The notes under the pieces were generated by a model. The model had not been told where the DNA came from and ran no database searches. It saw only the letters and a program-made list of their open reading frames with translations. Both the position numbers and the translations under genes were made by a program. A stretch of 64,000 nucleotides of DNA, taken from the NCBI GenBank assembly GCA_022829145.1, contig CM040750.1:4903001-4967000 (forward strand), written 5' to 3'. The stretch comes from Albula goreensis. Lineage: Eukaryota > Chordata > Actinopteri > Albuliformes > Albulidae. Below, piece by piece: positions 1 to 11,671 of this stretch (its first letter is position 1; the number at the start of each line of letters is the position of its first letter).

Positions 1-705
1 GTACAGAATGTTATGGAAGCTGGTCCCGATATAGTAGCGGGGGCTATCGATGTGTCACACACGCGGCACTAGAGCAGCACAGATCGTCTTTCAATCCCAG
101 GCCGCAAAGCTGTGGCCAGCCCCCTTTAGGTCAGGGATGGGGGCCAGAGCAGGATCATGGGACCGGGACGTTTGCAAAGTGGGTATCACCACACCCGACT
201 GAAGAGTTTCAGAGTGCTGCATCTTGTTTATGTAATACACACCTGTTTCTCCCACACCAGCGCACATGTTTAGCGCTCCACTTCATTCATAGGAGCTAAC
301 TGAACACATGGACACACGCCTAAAATAATGCTATCCTGAGAAAACAGCTGATTTTCTCGAGATATATCGAGAAAGAGATAATATCTCTTTCTCATTCCTT
401 CTCCTTTCCATCTCCAAACATATAAGCTGTACAGTGAGCCATTCTTTCCTATAAGGTTTGTGGTTTTTTTCCACAGACATGGAGGGCTAGGAAGGGTTCA
501 ATAGGGTGATGCCCTTGCGTGCAGCAGGCACCCAGGAGCCCGATTCATTCAAGTACCCTTGCATGTGTCCCTGACTCCAAGTCCATCAGGGAGGCTGAGA
601 GTACCTTGCCCTCTGAAAAGAAAATCGTGCCGAGGCTCCCCAGGGACCACGAGAGCATGATCAGCAGCACCCATAATACACCAGTTCATTCGTAATATCG
701 CGACT

Positions 706-708
<3 letters not shown>
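1..708. other. No gene recognised
   Basis: I see no exon, RNA gene or repeat family that I can name. The only structure is a short inverted repeat at 369-393 (12-bp arms, 1-nt centre). A 132-codon minus-strand frame overlapping the following GT tract gains much of its length from translating that microsatellite and is not credible. Confidence 0.5.
369..393. repeat. Short perfect inverted repeat
   Basis: The arms gagaaagagata (369-380) and tatctctttctc (382-393) are perfect reverse complements around one base. The arms are purine-rich and pyrimidine-rich, so this is also a mirror-like purine/pyrimidine switch. It is short enough to have arisen by chance in 64 kb of AT-rich sequence. Confidence 0.8.
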
Positions 709-753
<45 letters not shown>

Positions 754-830
754 TATGTGCGCATTTCTACGTATGTGTGTCTGTGTGAATGTGTGTATTT
801 ATGTGTGAGTGCACACGTGTGTGTGTATTG
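709..830. repeat. (GT)n microsatellite with degenerate flank
   Basis: About 21 uninterrupted GT units lie at 709-750. They are followed by an interrupted TG-rich run to about 830 containing gtatgtgtgtctgtgtg-like units. This is a typical vertebrate dinucleotide microsatellite and is expected to be length-polymorphic. Confidence 0.95.
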
Positions 831-3686
831 AGAATCACTAATGTCAGAATAATGGAGGGGTGACCTTTTGCCCAGAAAAAGGGGGCATCCATGTGTTCCC
901 CTCAGCATGATCAGAGCACCACAGCCTGGCGGCAGCCAGTCCTCCATTCAAATCGGCAGCAGCCATCTCAGGGTGACCAGGCTATTTCAGACCACTGCTG
1001 TACGAGTCATTGTGATGAGGGCGGTAGGGATCGTTCCACCAGCGATAAATGGATTTCTATCCTGTGTAAGCGATGTGACGGAAATCAATCCAAGCGAGCG
1101 ATTGCATAGCGGGGAGCGAGTCACATGGTGCCAGCGGGGGAGTGTGGCATGGAAGACACCATTGACTGTAACTGAATGCAGATTTTTTTTTTAAACCCCA
1201 GTGACAAAACAGCCCCTTGGTGTTGGAGGCATGTGAGACCATTATCATGCCTCTGCCTTGGTTGACCCTGCCTGGAGACGGTGGCTTCTTGTTTCACCAC
1301 ACCGCACATTTACACTGTGAGGGCAACAGGAAGACATTATGAGACCTGGATCAATCTGAGGTCTTCTTCAAAGTTTGGCAGCTCCTGCTGAAGCACCACC
1401 CACACGAGCCAATTCCCTAATGAGACTGCGGAAAGGTGTAAAGGAAGAATTCAGGACAGATGTTTCTTCACACAACAATATATTACAAACCAGAGACCTG
1501 TTGCTTGCTGGGATTTTGTGGGGGTGTGGTCCATGTGCACCCCCACTCACTGATGTCCTCACTAATCTCCCTCTGGAATCTGCACTCAGTTTACCCTCCA
1601 AACACACCCTCATCCTGGCAGCATGAAGTGCGCAATCCTCTCCGTCGTCTGATGACCATGCGGGGAGTGAGGCCTGAACCAAAAACCCAAATAAATAACA
1701 GGAGAGTGTTGTCAAAACAGAGGAGGAGGGGCCCAAAACTGCAGTCATGTTCTCTATGCCGTGATGAAATTCCCCCCCCCCGCCCCCACATTCTTAGGAT
1801 ATGGTCCCCACTCCAGCTCCTCATACCCCCTCCCGCCCTCTCAACAGGCACATAGAAACTTTCGGATTAGGGAGACCTCAAAGTGATAGGAGACGTACAG
1901 TGGAACAAATAGTATAGAATCTTCCTAAGCTTGAGGCAATAAGAGAGAGAGAAGACAGGTTTTTTTCACAAACTGCATGATTTGAATAATGTTTGTATGA
2001 ATCTTGAGCAAGCCTGAACAGCTGAACCTTACACACCATTGAAATGACTGATGTTTTGAAAAGGAACCCAGCAAAGCTGAAGTGTTCCTCCCTTTGGGCA
2101 GTGCCTCCAGTGACATGTATGTGTGATGGACATGGAACGAAGCAGATAGCACACTAAACAGAAAATATACACTTCACTCTGGTTACTTCCAATCCTTTTC
2201 TTGTTCAACTTGATAGAAAGAGGAGACAGCGGTGTACTCTACGTATGCAGGCATACACCATATGCCCACTACAATTTTCCATATACCCACTACAAAACCA
2301 GCAGTGATATGTAACATTCCTTTTTAAAATTCACAGTATTAAATAAAATTACATTTCAACTTAGGGACATATAATTTATCTGTCAGTTTAATTTTTTCAA
2401 AGTTCTTAAAATTAAGAAAATCGGGTGTAGGCTATGCAGCTGAGCAAGCAGAATGGGAGAAGTGATACGAGCATGATGACAAGTGACGGCTCAGGTTTTA
2501 CGTGCCGGCTGTCACTAGAGATGGGCATCCCAGCTGTTATCAGCAAGTTAGATCGTTTCACTCAGCTCACCAACAAAAGCAAGACAGACGTCAATTAATT
2601 TGTTCATTCCACCTTGTTCTAAGACCTAAAATGTTAGTTTGGACTCTGATTTTGTTGTGTAAAAATACAAGGCAAAGATATTCATGACATTAGCCTAATT
2701 AATATAGTGTATTTTTATGGAAACGTTTGCTTTGGAGGAACATAAATAACAGAGCATGTAAGCCCTTATTTATCCACTTGGAAGTCACTTTCATTACCGA
2801 AACACAATGCTCCAATGGGCAATAGCGGGCAACATCATGACAAATTAAGCAGTAAAGCCTTGCCCCTTCTTCCACAAATCATACAAAAAATAGCTATTCT
2901 ATCTCACAAGAACATCAGTCTAAAAGCGTTCAGGTTTGTGAGGAAGAAAAAAGGCATATAGGTCTTATGCACAAGGTATTCTTCTCGTTCATCTAAGAAG
3001 CAACTTAGTTAATTGACAGTTATGTCCACTACTTCATACTAGACTACACCACTGTTTTAAGAGGTATGTAATGCATAAGGTAATATTATAGGGTATATAT
3101 TAGAATTAAATATCTCTTATATTGTTGACATTAGTGTCATTGCTGGTTTATGTAAGTTTGATATAAAAGATTTCCTTGACAATATTATGCCAACATGCAG
3201 TTACACCGATAAAGCACTCTTGAATTTGAATTTGGAAAGTAAAAACAAGGGTAATTCTTGCACTGGCAGTGTCCATGTGAAATGTTTTCACCCTTCACCC
3301 AATTATAAAACTTCTACTTTGTTTACTGAATGTAAAATCCTTGAGAAAATGATGTGACCATTTCAGTGTTTGGTACTGATGAAGACATTGACTGGGGATC
3401 CCCCAAACCTGGAGGTGGCCCCCTCTTCCCCTCCTGTACCTGCTGATTGCCTGCGCAAGGCTGTGACGAGCATGTAATTTGATAGGGTTTGGTCGCCATG
3501 CCCCAGGAACAGCCAGTGTTTCATATGAAAACACCCATGGAGACAGCTGGCTCAGGCAGAAAAAACCCTACCTGCTCCAATGGATACATACAGTGCGCTG
3601 TCCCACTGAAAAAAACCTGGTCACAGATGACCAGTGAAAACTGCTAGTGTGGCAGAGACATGACAGGTGAGCCTCTGAAAAGTTCA
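831..3686. other. No gene recognised
   Basis: There is no recognisable coding exon or named repeat here. An interrupted C tract lies at 1772-1787 (ten Cs, G, five Cs). The open frames of 60-131 codons on both strands overlap one another and have no domain signature. From about 2300 onward the sequence is strongly AT-rich. Confidence 0.5.
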
Positions 3687-3735
3687 ATTTCATTGTTCTT
3701 GTACAATGACAATAAAGATATTCTTCTTCCTCTGA
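3687..3735 (+). mobile_element. Short LINE-like 3' tail remnant
   Basis: The segment holds the phrase tgtacaatgacaataaag followed by attcttctt-type degenerate short repeats. From general knowledge, this resembles the 3' end of L2/Rex-type fish LINEs, which end in an 'aatgacaataaag' tail followed by a short tandem repeat. Only about 50 bp match and no coding part is visible, so this would be a heavily 5'-truncated copy. A chance match is possible. Confidence 0.35.
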
Positions 3736-3904
3736 AATGGCTCTTTTGCTTTGCCAAATGGTGCTTTTGGAGTGTCACTTGTGATGTTTCTCAAGAAAAG
3801 GACAAATCCTCTGTCGTTATACATCAGAGAGGAGAAAACTATGATCAGTTCATACCTGAGCTTCCTCAATGCATGTGTGAGCAGGCCAAACATTTAGTTT
3901 GAGG

Positions 3905-3934
3905 AGGCTATGTTCTAACTGGTGAACATAGCCT
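3905..3934. repeat. 11-bp perfect inverted repeat
   Basis: The arms aggctatgttc (3905-3915) and gaacatagcct (3924-3934) pair perfectly around an 8-nt loop. There is no T-run or other context that assigns a role. Confidence 0.8.
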
Positions 3935-4458
3935 ATCGTATGATACCAACAAAACAATGTAATGGGCAAAATCCACATCTGTTGATATACATAGCCCACA
4001 AATTTAAAAAAGAAAAAAGAAAAAACATTATTGTTCACTACATGGCATAATGAGGTTGAATGCTTTGATTATAACTGGTAAAAATTAATGTTCTGATTAA
4101 TGTCTATCTTTATCTAACTATAATGGAAAATTAAGTTCAGCATGCTTAACTATGAAAGGTCTGAAGGTGTGGATGCTAAATTGATTTCTAATGTATTTGC
4201 CTTAAGGCAGAGATTCATTTTATACAAGTGGCACATAATGAAAGGGATAAAAATCCATCATTACATGTATATAATCACTTGCCTTTTAATTGTTCTCCTC
4301 CACACAACAGTCAGTTGTGAGGAAAAGGTAGGTTTGAGATGACCCTGAATTTGAATTGAAGATGATAACACAATTGTGAAACACTTGTGACCATTATTTA
4401 CAACCCAGGTGAAAATAGTCAATATCGCTCGCAAGAAACAAGGCCCGAGAACACAGAA

Positions 4459-4505
4459 TGTGTGTGTTTGTGTGTGCACACGTGTGAATCCATGTGTGTC
4501 TGTCT
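4459..4505. repeat. Degenerate TG microsatellite
   Basis: Interrupted (TG)n units are broken by a gcacacgtgtg palindrome. This is low-complexity DNA. Confidence 0.8.
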
Positions 4506-5370
4506 GTACAAGACATATATGTGATAGCTCCACTACCTTTCAGCTTTGTCTCAACTCCCCCTTACCTCCTATTCAATATCATACAACACTCACACTTCCT
4601 GTTTTTATATTTCCACACTAAAGTAGAAACTCTATTACCAACCATTAAACCATTGCCCTGGCCCTACTATTTTGATTTGCATTTTCACACATCATATGTC
4701 AAATTTGAGGACTTTGCACACCTTACTGATATCAAATATGTATTTACAAATATCAGCACTTGTTTAGGGGAAGGTTATGCCCTTTGAATATCCACTCAGA
4801 CCTAATCTGTGATTCTGCAAAACCAGGAGTGAAATGATATCCCAAAACCAAATTTTGATTTATGAATGGCACCTGCATATTGACAACAAAAGACAGGGGA
4901 GAGCACAGCCCAAAGGTTGCTGTACATGTGCATATGTGTGTTTTCATGATCATGTTTAAGTAATAATAGTGAAAACAATAGACCTTCGGCAAAGATGGGC
5001 GTAGGGAAGGATCTAGGGGCTGGGGCTGGACTGAGAACAGTGGGAAATTAAGAGGGTTTATGCTGATGGTGCATGATATATTGTACAGCTACAGTACAGT
5101 CTGATGGATGGATGTTTATCCCTTCCCATTACACCTGCTATTACACCTGTCAACCCACATACTCAGGCAAAAGAATGTTACTTCCTGTTTGAAGATATAC
5201 TGTTTCTGGTATGCAAAACTTAGGTACTTTGAAGTGATTACTGTTCATTAAATTATCACAACTTTTGAACTTTTTTAGATATAGTGTACAGATTGTTATT
5301 ATAGTATTGGTATATGGCCCTACATAACACATTGTGGCTGTATACAAAAGATGTGGTGTCTTACTGTAAT

Positions 5371-5540
5371 GGTTTAGGTTTAGGTTAGGTTTGTAACTCA
5401 GAGATTGTAGGTTTGGTTCCTGGACAGGACACTGCTGTTTAACCTTTTGGTTAAGGTGCTGAAGTGTGTCAATAAATATTCAACTGTATAAAAATGTCAC
5501 ATGTGTGTAAATTGTTTTGGATAAGAACATATATTAAATT
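5371..5540 (+). mobile_element. tRNA-derived fish SINE, diverged
   Basis: The left part resembles the B-box half of a tRNA-derived head: gtaactcagagattgtagg followed by gtttggttcctgg near 5411. Next come tggacaggacactgctg and a 'cctttt.gttaaggtgctga' stretch. The tail is aataaatattcaactgtata, then attgttttggataagaac at about 5510-5528. From established knowledge, this order (head, 'gagcaaggtacttaacc', 'atatccagctgtataaatgg', 'gctctggataagagcgtctg') is a widespread teleost SINE arrangement. The copy is diverged and therefore old, and it is inert without LINE machinery. Confidence 0.7.
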
Positions 5541-8500
5541 TCTTTTTAATAAAATGTTTGTCATCTCCTAATCACAAATATGTATGAAATAACTTGGGAA
5601 GACACGCCTGACTTCTGAGAAGTGATGGATTACTATAGTTAAATTCTGACACATATGGTATAGACTCTGTGGAAACATTTTAAAGAGATCCACCTGGGCA
5701 CCATGCCTTCTGCACAGTCTGTGTCACTATGCATCAATGCTTTTGGTTTGAACATCCAACAGAAAAAGCATCTGCAAATGCCAGCTAACTTCACATCTTG
5801 ACCAAAAATGTAAAGAGAACTTCAACAGATGTGATTGCTGTTGCACTGTTTAAAAGAACATATTTGATATGTATTCAAATCTAATTCACCTTGTTCCTTC
5901 TTACAGAGTTATGGATAATTCAGTTTGCAGGGAGTTTGGGTGTTTGTTTATTGTTGCGCCTCACATGCCCTCATGAAATTTTCTTAGCGTATAACTTTCT
6001 CAGTGTGCTTCTAGGTGAGCATCCAAGCGGTGAGCATTGTGACGACATTGCATTATCTACTGTCTTTTGACAGCTGTGGCATACATATAACCTCCAAACA
6101 TAAACGCTTCTGTTTTCAGTAAAGGTGTTAATAGGGCCAAAGGTGAGAACGCCCGGAGCACGACTGTATTTATTTAAACTGAGCAGCTGACGGAGCCTTG
6201 GGAAGCTGCATCACTGTCCCTCGTGTGATGGGGGCAGCTGCTGGGTGGCTTTTCTTCAGACTTTACCACCGTGTTGATGTCATATAAAATCAGATCCATT
6301 ATTGTTCACGCTCTAATTTGTTGGGCCAGAATTTTGAATTTGACTTGAAAAAAAAATCTAATCAATAATTCACAGTTACTTTCAAGATGTCATGTCAATA
6401 TTTGTAACACCTTCTAAAACTGCGTAAGACCATTCAATGAATTCATAACTATTTAGTAATATTTTTAGGGTGCTCCTTCATAATCAATCAGTTGTATTCA
6501 CTTCTAAAAATTAGACATTTATTTTACATTTAAAGTATTTTTTTTATTTATTTTACATTTTGAAATGTCCTCTTTTCAACTTTATGTAAAGATAAAAGTG
6601 CATTTGTAAGTCTAACGGACTTGTCACAAGTATTTGTTGGTGCAAGTTACATATGTAGCTATTTATAAAAAAAACTCCAAAGCCAAACCTACCTCTTTGT
6701 ATATGTCAGTGTTGAGATTTTTAACATCAATATCATATGGTGAAGTTATTATTTCCCTATGCCATGCTTTGAATCAGATTTTATCATATAACACACAGCA
6801 AAGTTTGTAAAATAAAATTCTAAAACACAGTCTCAGCCTTCTCTCATCCACACTGATTTCAGGCCTCCCTCTCCCGCACTGCTGATCACCGGCTGCTAAA
6901 AAAAAGGCTTTCAGTCTTGTCTTATATTCTTTTGTCTATCCATGCATAAATTTTACTCAGGTATTTGCGTATTATTCATTGGAGTATCCATGATTTACCA
7001 ATTGGCTCTAGGATTCTGATCCAAAATAAATAAATGAAATCATTCACAGATTTGCCTGCCTAGACAGCATTCTTCACCTGTCTTTCCACATTCCTGGGAT
7101 TGCGTTCAAATTCCATGGTTTTCTATGGTGTCGATAGTCATGGGAAGAGCACAAGCATGCTGCTCTATTTTCCTTGCTCTCATCTCTTTCTTTCATCTTC
7201 TCATGAGCCTGACCTGTGAACGTCCCCTTCGTAGGAACCCTGGGTGTGATTTGGGTTCACGTGAGGGGGAGAAAGCAGGAAGCAGAGCAGGTTCCAAGTA
7301 GGGAATGTGCGGAATTCCACCACATCACCGGGTCGGCAGACACCATGCAATTCAGAATGGAATTCCCTCCATCTGATCTCCTAGAGTCTGAGTTATGGGA
7401 GTGCTGCAGCTTTTCGAGATGGGTACTTCCATTTTAGGACCCAAAGCATTCAGATTTTCCATATCACAGAGATGAGTCTCCTTTGCAGTCTGAGATTCAG
7501 CCTATTATGGTATGAGGTGATAAGGGTTTGAATTACAGATGCAAGATGCACGGTTTGATGTCTGTTATTAGACTATATCTCCACTCCATCTATTCTATTG
7601 CTCTGATGGAGCTCCTAATGTAAGCAATGGCAGGAATTTCACAGATACCTTCTGTGTTTTTGACATTACATGGAAATGTGAAGTGGAGATCCTCATGATA
7701 TCAGCTGTAAATAAGACAACATTATTTTTCAAAGCATATTTTGCAGTGACAATATATAGTTTACTGTTACATTGCTTTATGAACAGCATGAGATCATATT
7801 AATACCCCCACCAAACATTTTGAAATATTGTCTTCAATAAGGTCACCATTAAAAACATAATTAGGTTTAAGAAGGTATGATGTCTAACTCTAGAAGTATC
7901 TGCGAAGAAACACATGTCACCACCAACAGGAAAGCTACATTGCTGAAATGTTAGGCATGGATCAGTGAGGCAAGAAAAGACGCAGTCCTGGCATTGTATG
8001 AGGCAGTTTGCATTTGTGTGACCAACCCAAGGGACCGCTGGAGCTAGGACCCAAGGGAGCGCTGGAACTAGGAAGTGAGAGCTCAAAATGTCCTTCCAGT
8101 GAGAAGTGACGTGACCGAGTACTCCCACAAACGCAACGTTCCTCTTAAATTTTCTCTGAAGCTGAGAGCAGTGCCCCTGCACACTGGGCTTAAGTGAGAT
8201 AAAGTGGGACGTGTGTCTACAGGGCATTCTGCTGCTCAGCTGCTCATCGAAGAGGACTGTGGCACACATTCTCCCATTAAACACCAAATGCCACTCAGCT
8301 GTCCGGAAACAGGGGAATTCCTGAGTCCGAGAGCACCCCATTTTTATACCTGTCATTGTGTGGGCCCAGTCACAGATAGTGCTGGTTTGGGATCAGCGAC
8401 TTTGCTGCCAGGTGTCAGAGATCTCTGAACCAAATTCTGCTGTGCACCATTGGGGTAGCTCTTTGATGTACTTAGTTAGGACCAAGTCACCAGTATGATG

Positions 8501-8724
8501 TCCTGAAATGGAAACTCAGTATTCTCCATGGCCCATGAGTGAACAACCCTACTTTTCATATCATCATTCCATCAACAGATATGATCATGTTGGGCAAACA
8601 AAGGTAAACATCTGGTCTGTTTGCAGGTGAACTGTGATGTTCAGATGTTCCTGTCTTGGGCTCTGCACTGACCGGGGCCAATGGTGCTGGAGCAAAAGGT
8701 GAGCAGGCATGTTGAACTAAAAGA
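5541..8724. other. No gene recognised
   Basis: I see no exon or RNA gene. A moderately GC-rich block at about 6130-6260, inside AT-rich DNA, has no identifiable repeat and could be a conserved non-coding element, but nothing proves that. A 24-bp tandem duplication sits at 8025-8072. Confidence 0.45.
8025..8072. repeat. 24-bp tandem duplication
   Basis: Two adjacent 24-bp units (8025-8048 and 8049-8072), each beginning acccaaggga and ending in ctagg, differ at only two positions. This indicates a recent local duplication by replication slippage. Confidence 0.9.
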
Positions 8725-8842
8725 TATACATTGCATTTAGACACCCTTATTCTGAGCAGCTTACGCACTATCTCTTGGATGTCTGTCTATTTCTGTCTTA
8801 CAAGCCTGGCTCCTTATCCATTACACAGTAATGCCACGCCTT
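8725..8842 (-). mobile_element. tRNA-derived fish SINE, minus strand
   Basis: Read on the plus strand, the SINE tail comes first. The phrase atacattgcatttagacacc, then cttattctgagcagcttacgc (8725-8766), is the reverse of the 'gctctggataagagcgtctg' tail. At 8798-8840, caagcctggctccttatcca followed by ttacacagtaatgccacgcc matches the reversed tRNA-like head, which usually reads 'tcctgctccttaaccactacgccacgctgcc'. The middle is shortened. The copy appears to belong to the same general family as the copy at 5371-5540, but inverted. Confidence 0.65.
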
Positions 8843-9147
8843 AGCACAATAACATGCATATTAAGAACAATAAAAAAGAATAATATTTGAGATTACAGAC
8901 TGGTCTATTATCTACTGCTTCTCACTCCCTGCTTGGGTAACGGTGCAGTATGGGCTTGCTTTTCATTTGGAGGCTGACAAAAGCATGACACTGGTAATTA
9001 CATGAAGTGCTAATTATAGGTGACTGACATATTTTTGTTTGCAATAACAAAAATTTAAGTCATAAAGCCAAGCTTATGGAATAGTGAAGCACTTGGCATT
9101 AAGGAAAATATTGAAATGGTCGATCCTGCGATGTAGCAAACCAGAGA

Positions 9148-9192
9148 GCTAATCAAAATAAGTCACAAACATTGTGACTTATTTTGATTAGC
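9148..9192. repeat. Perfect 20-bp hairpin with 5-nt loop
   Basis: The left arm gctaatcaaaataagtcaca (9148-9167) and right arm tgtgacttattttgattagc (9173-9192) are exact reverse complements, separated by aacat. The chance of a perfect 20-bp arm pair this close together is very small in a random 64-kb sequence. It could be a recent palindromic insertion, the core of a MITE, or a transcribed hairpin. No TA or other target duplication is obvious at its edges. Confidence 0.9.
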
Positions 9193-9633
9193 AGTTATCT
9201 TCATTTCAAATGCACAGAAGAAGCATCATTAAAACACCAGCCAACAAAATTTTAAGCATTTTTTTCCATTTTAATAAGTTTTCATTTTAATTTTAACACA
9301 AAATAAAAGAAACAATAGAGCTGAGCTGAAACTGCACTTAAAAACATGTGTTTGCATAGACACAATGGGTACAATAATCTGTATAATAAATAAAATAATC
9401 ATGGTAGCCAGCTGGAACAGATTTACAACTTACCACAAAGTTCTTATTCAAGACACTGTCTAAATAACAAAAGAATTCTCCTTTTTATTGTACAGTGGTG
9501 GACAGACAGACAGTGATGAGCAAATCATCCAATCAGAATAGTTTATTTCACATCCCACTAATGCATTATAGTCCTTTAGTGATTGGCTTGGCTGACCTGG
9601 TTTAATAAAACTAAACACAGCTTTGTGTCCAAA

Positions 9634-9662
9634 GAATCAGGCAACAATTCATAAATAAATTG
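9634..9662 (+). repeat. 29-bp direct repeat, copy 1
   Basis: The unit begins gaatcaggcaacaattcata and continues with aataaattg. It is identical over 29 bp to 11113-11141, about 1.48 kb downstream in the same orientation. The flanks show only weak further similarity (tttgt upstream of both). Confidence 0.9.
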
Positions 9663-10034
9663 CATAAAAGAACCCTGTTACCAAGAGGGCACTCTCACAG
9701 TTTCATGTGTGGGGTGCTCAGGCACTCTTAACCCCCAACTCATATGCCCAGTATTGACTGTATCCCAGTGTATGGAGTTTTTTAATTGACTTCTAAATAG
9801 CCTGAGACCTTCCCTGTCCCCACAATATGTTTGAGAGGGGCTGATTGGCCGCCTGATTCCCCAGCGGCACCACGCAGTAGCTGCGAACTGTGTGTAATCC
9901 CATTAAAGACATCTCACTAATCATAGCATGGGATTGCTTGCCTCCCAGCACTGTTTTAATGAGGGCTGTGTTCCAAGGCATATGAGAAGGATTAGAAAAA
10001 TGCAAATTAAACAGGCTAAATTTCCTATATACAT

Positions 10035-10036
<2 letters not shown>

Positions 10037-10068
<32 letters not shown>
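10037..10068. repeat. (GT)16 microsatellite
   Basis: Sixteen perfect GT units lie after acatac. This is a standard vertebrate dinucleotide repeat. Confidence 0.95.
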
Positions 10069-10071
<3 letters not shown>

Positions 10072-11112
10072 ATACATTTCTATATCCTAAGGTGAAAGAC
10101 TCAAAGGGCCCAAGATCAAAACCTCATGTGCAGTCAAATGGGTGTGTTCCTGTCATGCCTGTGCTGTCGCAGCAGCCAGTGATGGAAATGTACAGGTGAG
10201 TTGTCCTCCAATGAAACCTTTGCCTCAGGCTGCCAGAGTTCTGCTCTTGTTGTGGCATTGTGCTTGAACCACACAGTTTACATTTCATGTGCTGATGTTT
10301 TCATCACAAAACAGTGTGTGACGATGGCTTCCTGTCAAGTGTGGAAAATAACCTGGGAGGCCTGGGTTGGGTGCTAGGATTTATCACAAACATATTCCTC
10401 GGATATTACAACAAAATGCTCATCAAAACAGACTTCAGCAACAGGGATCAAAACATTTTCATGCTTTTCTGTCCCATCCAATATTTTGCTAGGTGTGGGG
10501 GAGGGGTGATACAGGCTATAGTATAGAAATGACAAAAAATATATTTGTCTGTGAAACACTGGAAGTATTTGAAGGATAGAGCTCTGATGGATTGATTCAA
10601 TGTGGACGAAAGTATTTACTACTACTACTTTACTGATACAGCTAGATAACTCTCCAGTCTCTTAGTCTCTCAGTATATCTGCCATTTGATTCTTTACTTT
10701 AGCCTTCAACAAGCTGAGCAGTCCAAAACAGGGTTGGCTGATGGGGCCCTGAGGACCATAAAGTAGGGTTTGTTTCCGCCCCTTCACTGGGAAGACCTGC
10801 TGCCAAAACACGTCACTTTAATGATGAAACAAAACAGGCCGTACCATGCCTCCGCCCTCCATAACACCACAACCCAACCCTTCAACTAAAACAAAGTGGC
10901 TGGCTAGAGAATTAAGGCCTTTGATTAAAATCATTACAAATATAATTTTCATTTTATTTTTGGACAGAAAATCATTATTATACAATCGAACCTGTAGCAT
11001 GATTTCAATTAATTAACACAGATATTCACACTAAATACATAGTGCATGTGTACCGCTGGCTGATAATAGCAAACAAACAAATAAATAAACAATACTGTTT
11101 GTCAGGTCTGGT
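10069..11112. other. No gene recognised
   Basis: The DNA is unique-looking. Short frames on both strands (60-70 codons) are unsupported. No named repeat is seen apart from the second 29-bp direct repeat at its end. Confidence 0.5.
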
Positions 11113-11141
11113 GAATCAGGCAACAATTCATAAATAAATTG
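11113..11141 (+). repeat. 29-bp direct repeat, copy 2
   Basis: This is identical to 9634-9662. It lies about 50 bp upstream of a probable solo LTR, so it may belong to the flank of that insertion or to a separate repeat family. Confidence 0.9.
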
Positions 11142-11190
11142 TTAGTTGTGTCATCCTGCCTGTGTAAACTGTCATTCAAATATCCCTTCA

Positions 11191-11350
11191 TGTGCTGTGG
11201 GTGTGTTAGGTTTGTCCCCCTGGGTGAAAGGGGTTAATCAGGGATTGGCTTTCAGCCCTTCCATACCCCGTAATTTAAGTTTGGGTGGTGTGTCGTTGTT
11301 TTGCTATGTTCAATAAACGTGGCTCAAGTGCCTTTTCCCCCATCACCAGT
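11191..11350 (+). mobile_element. Probable solo LTR fragment
   Basis: The stretch has an LTR-like order. A 'ggtttgtccccctgggtgaaagg' region is followed by a 'gattggctttcagcccttcc' CCAAT-like region, a taatttaag TATA-like box (about 11271), and a poly(A) signal aataaa at 11312-11317 followed by a 'ctcaagtgcc' stretch. This resembles promoter-to-polyadenylation spacing in compact fish LTRs. No internal retroelement coding region lies next to it and no target duplication could be fixed, so the ends are approximate. It would be a fossil copy. Confidence 0.4.
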
Positions 11351-11671
11351 TTAATGACTTTGCCCAGCGCTGTGATACTGTTCATCTTTTGCTCTCAGAA
11401 ATGAAAATGTCATGAACTGTACCTTGAAATGGCAAAAGGAAATAACACATGCGGGTTTATTTCAGAGAAACTGAAGGCTATTACCAAGAACCAAGAAAAC
11501 CACCACACAGAATGATAAGTACAAGCTAAGTAAGCAAACAAATTATTAAATTACATATTAAAACATGATTCATGGTACCTTGAAGGAGTAGGTAGATACT
11601 GTTTGTGACCATCATTGATCATACTATGCAAAATCAGCTTTTCTCCAACACAAGCCTTTCTTTTACATACT

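Larger units (their letters stand above)
3736..5370. other. No gene recognised
   Basis: This is AT-rich unique-looking DNA. It contains a perfect 11-bp hairpin at 3905-3934 (8-nt loop) and a TG-rich stretch at 4459-4505. No open frame has recognisable domains. Confidence 0.5.
8843..10036. other. No gene; AT-rich, possible conserved non-coding block
   Basis: No coding sequence is seen. The stretch 8960-9240 is rich in homeodomain-type cores (taattacat, ctaattatagg) and contains the perfect hairpin listed separately. The first copy of a 29-bp direct repeat lies at 9634-9662. Confidence 0.45.

Noticed and set aside
7799-8356. 185-codon minus-strand open frame
   Set aside because: No recognisable domain. 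It includes a local tandem duplication, and no splice or start context supports it.
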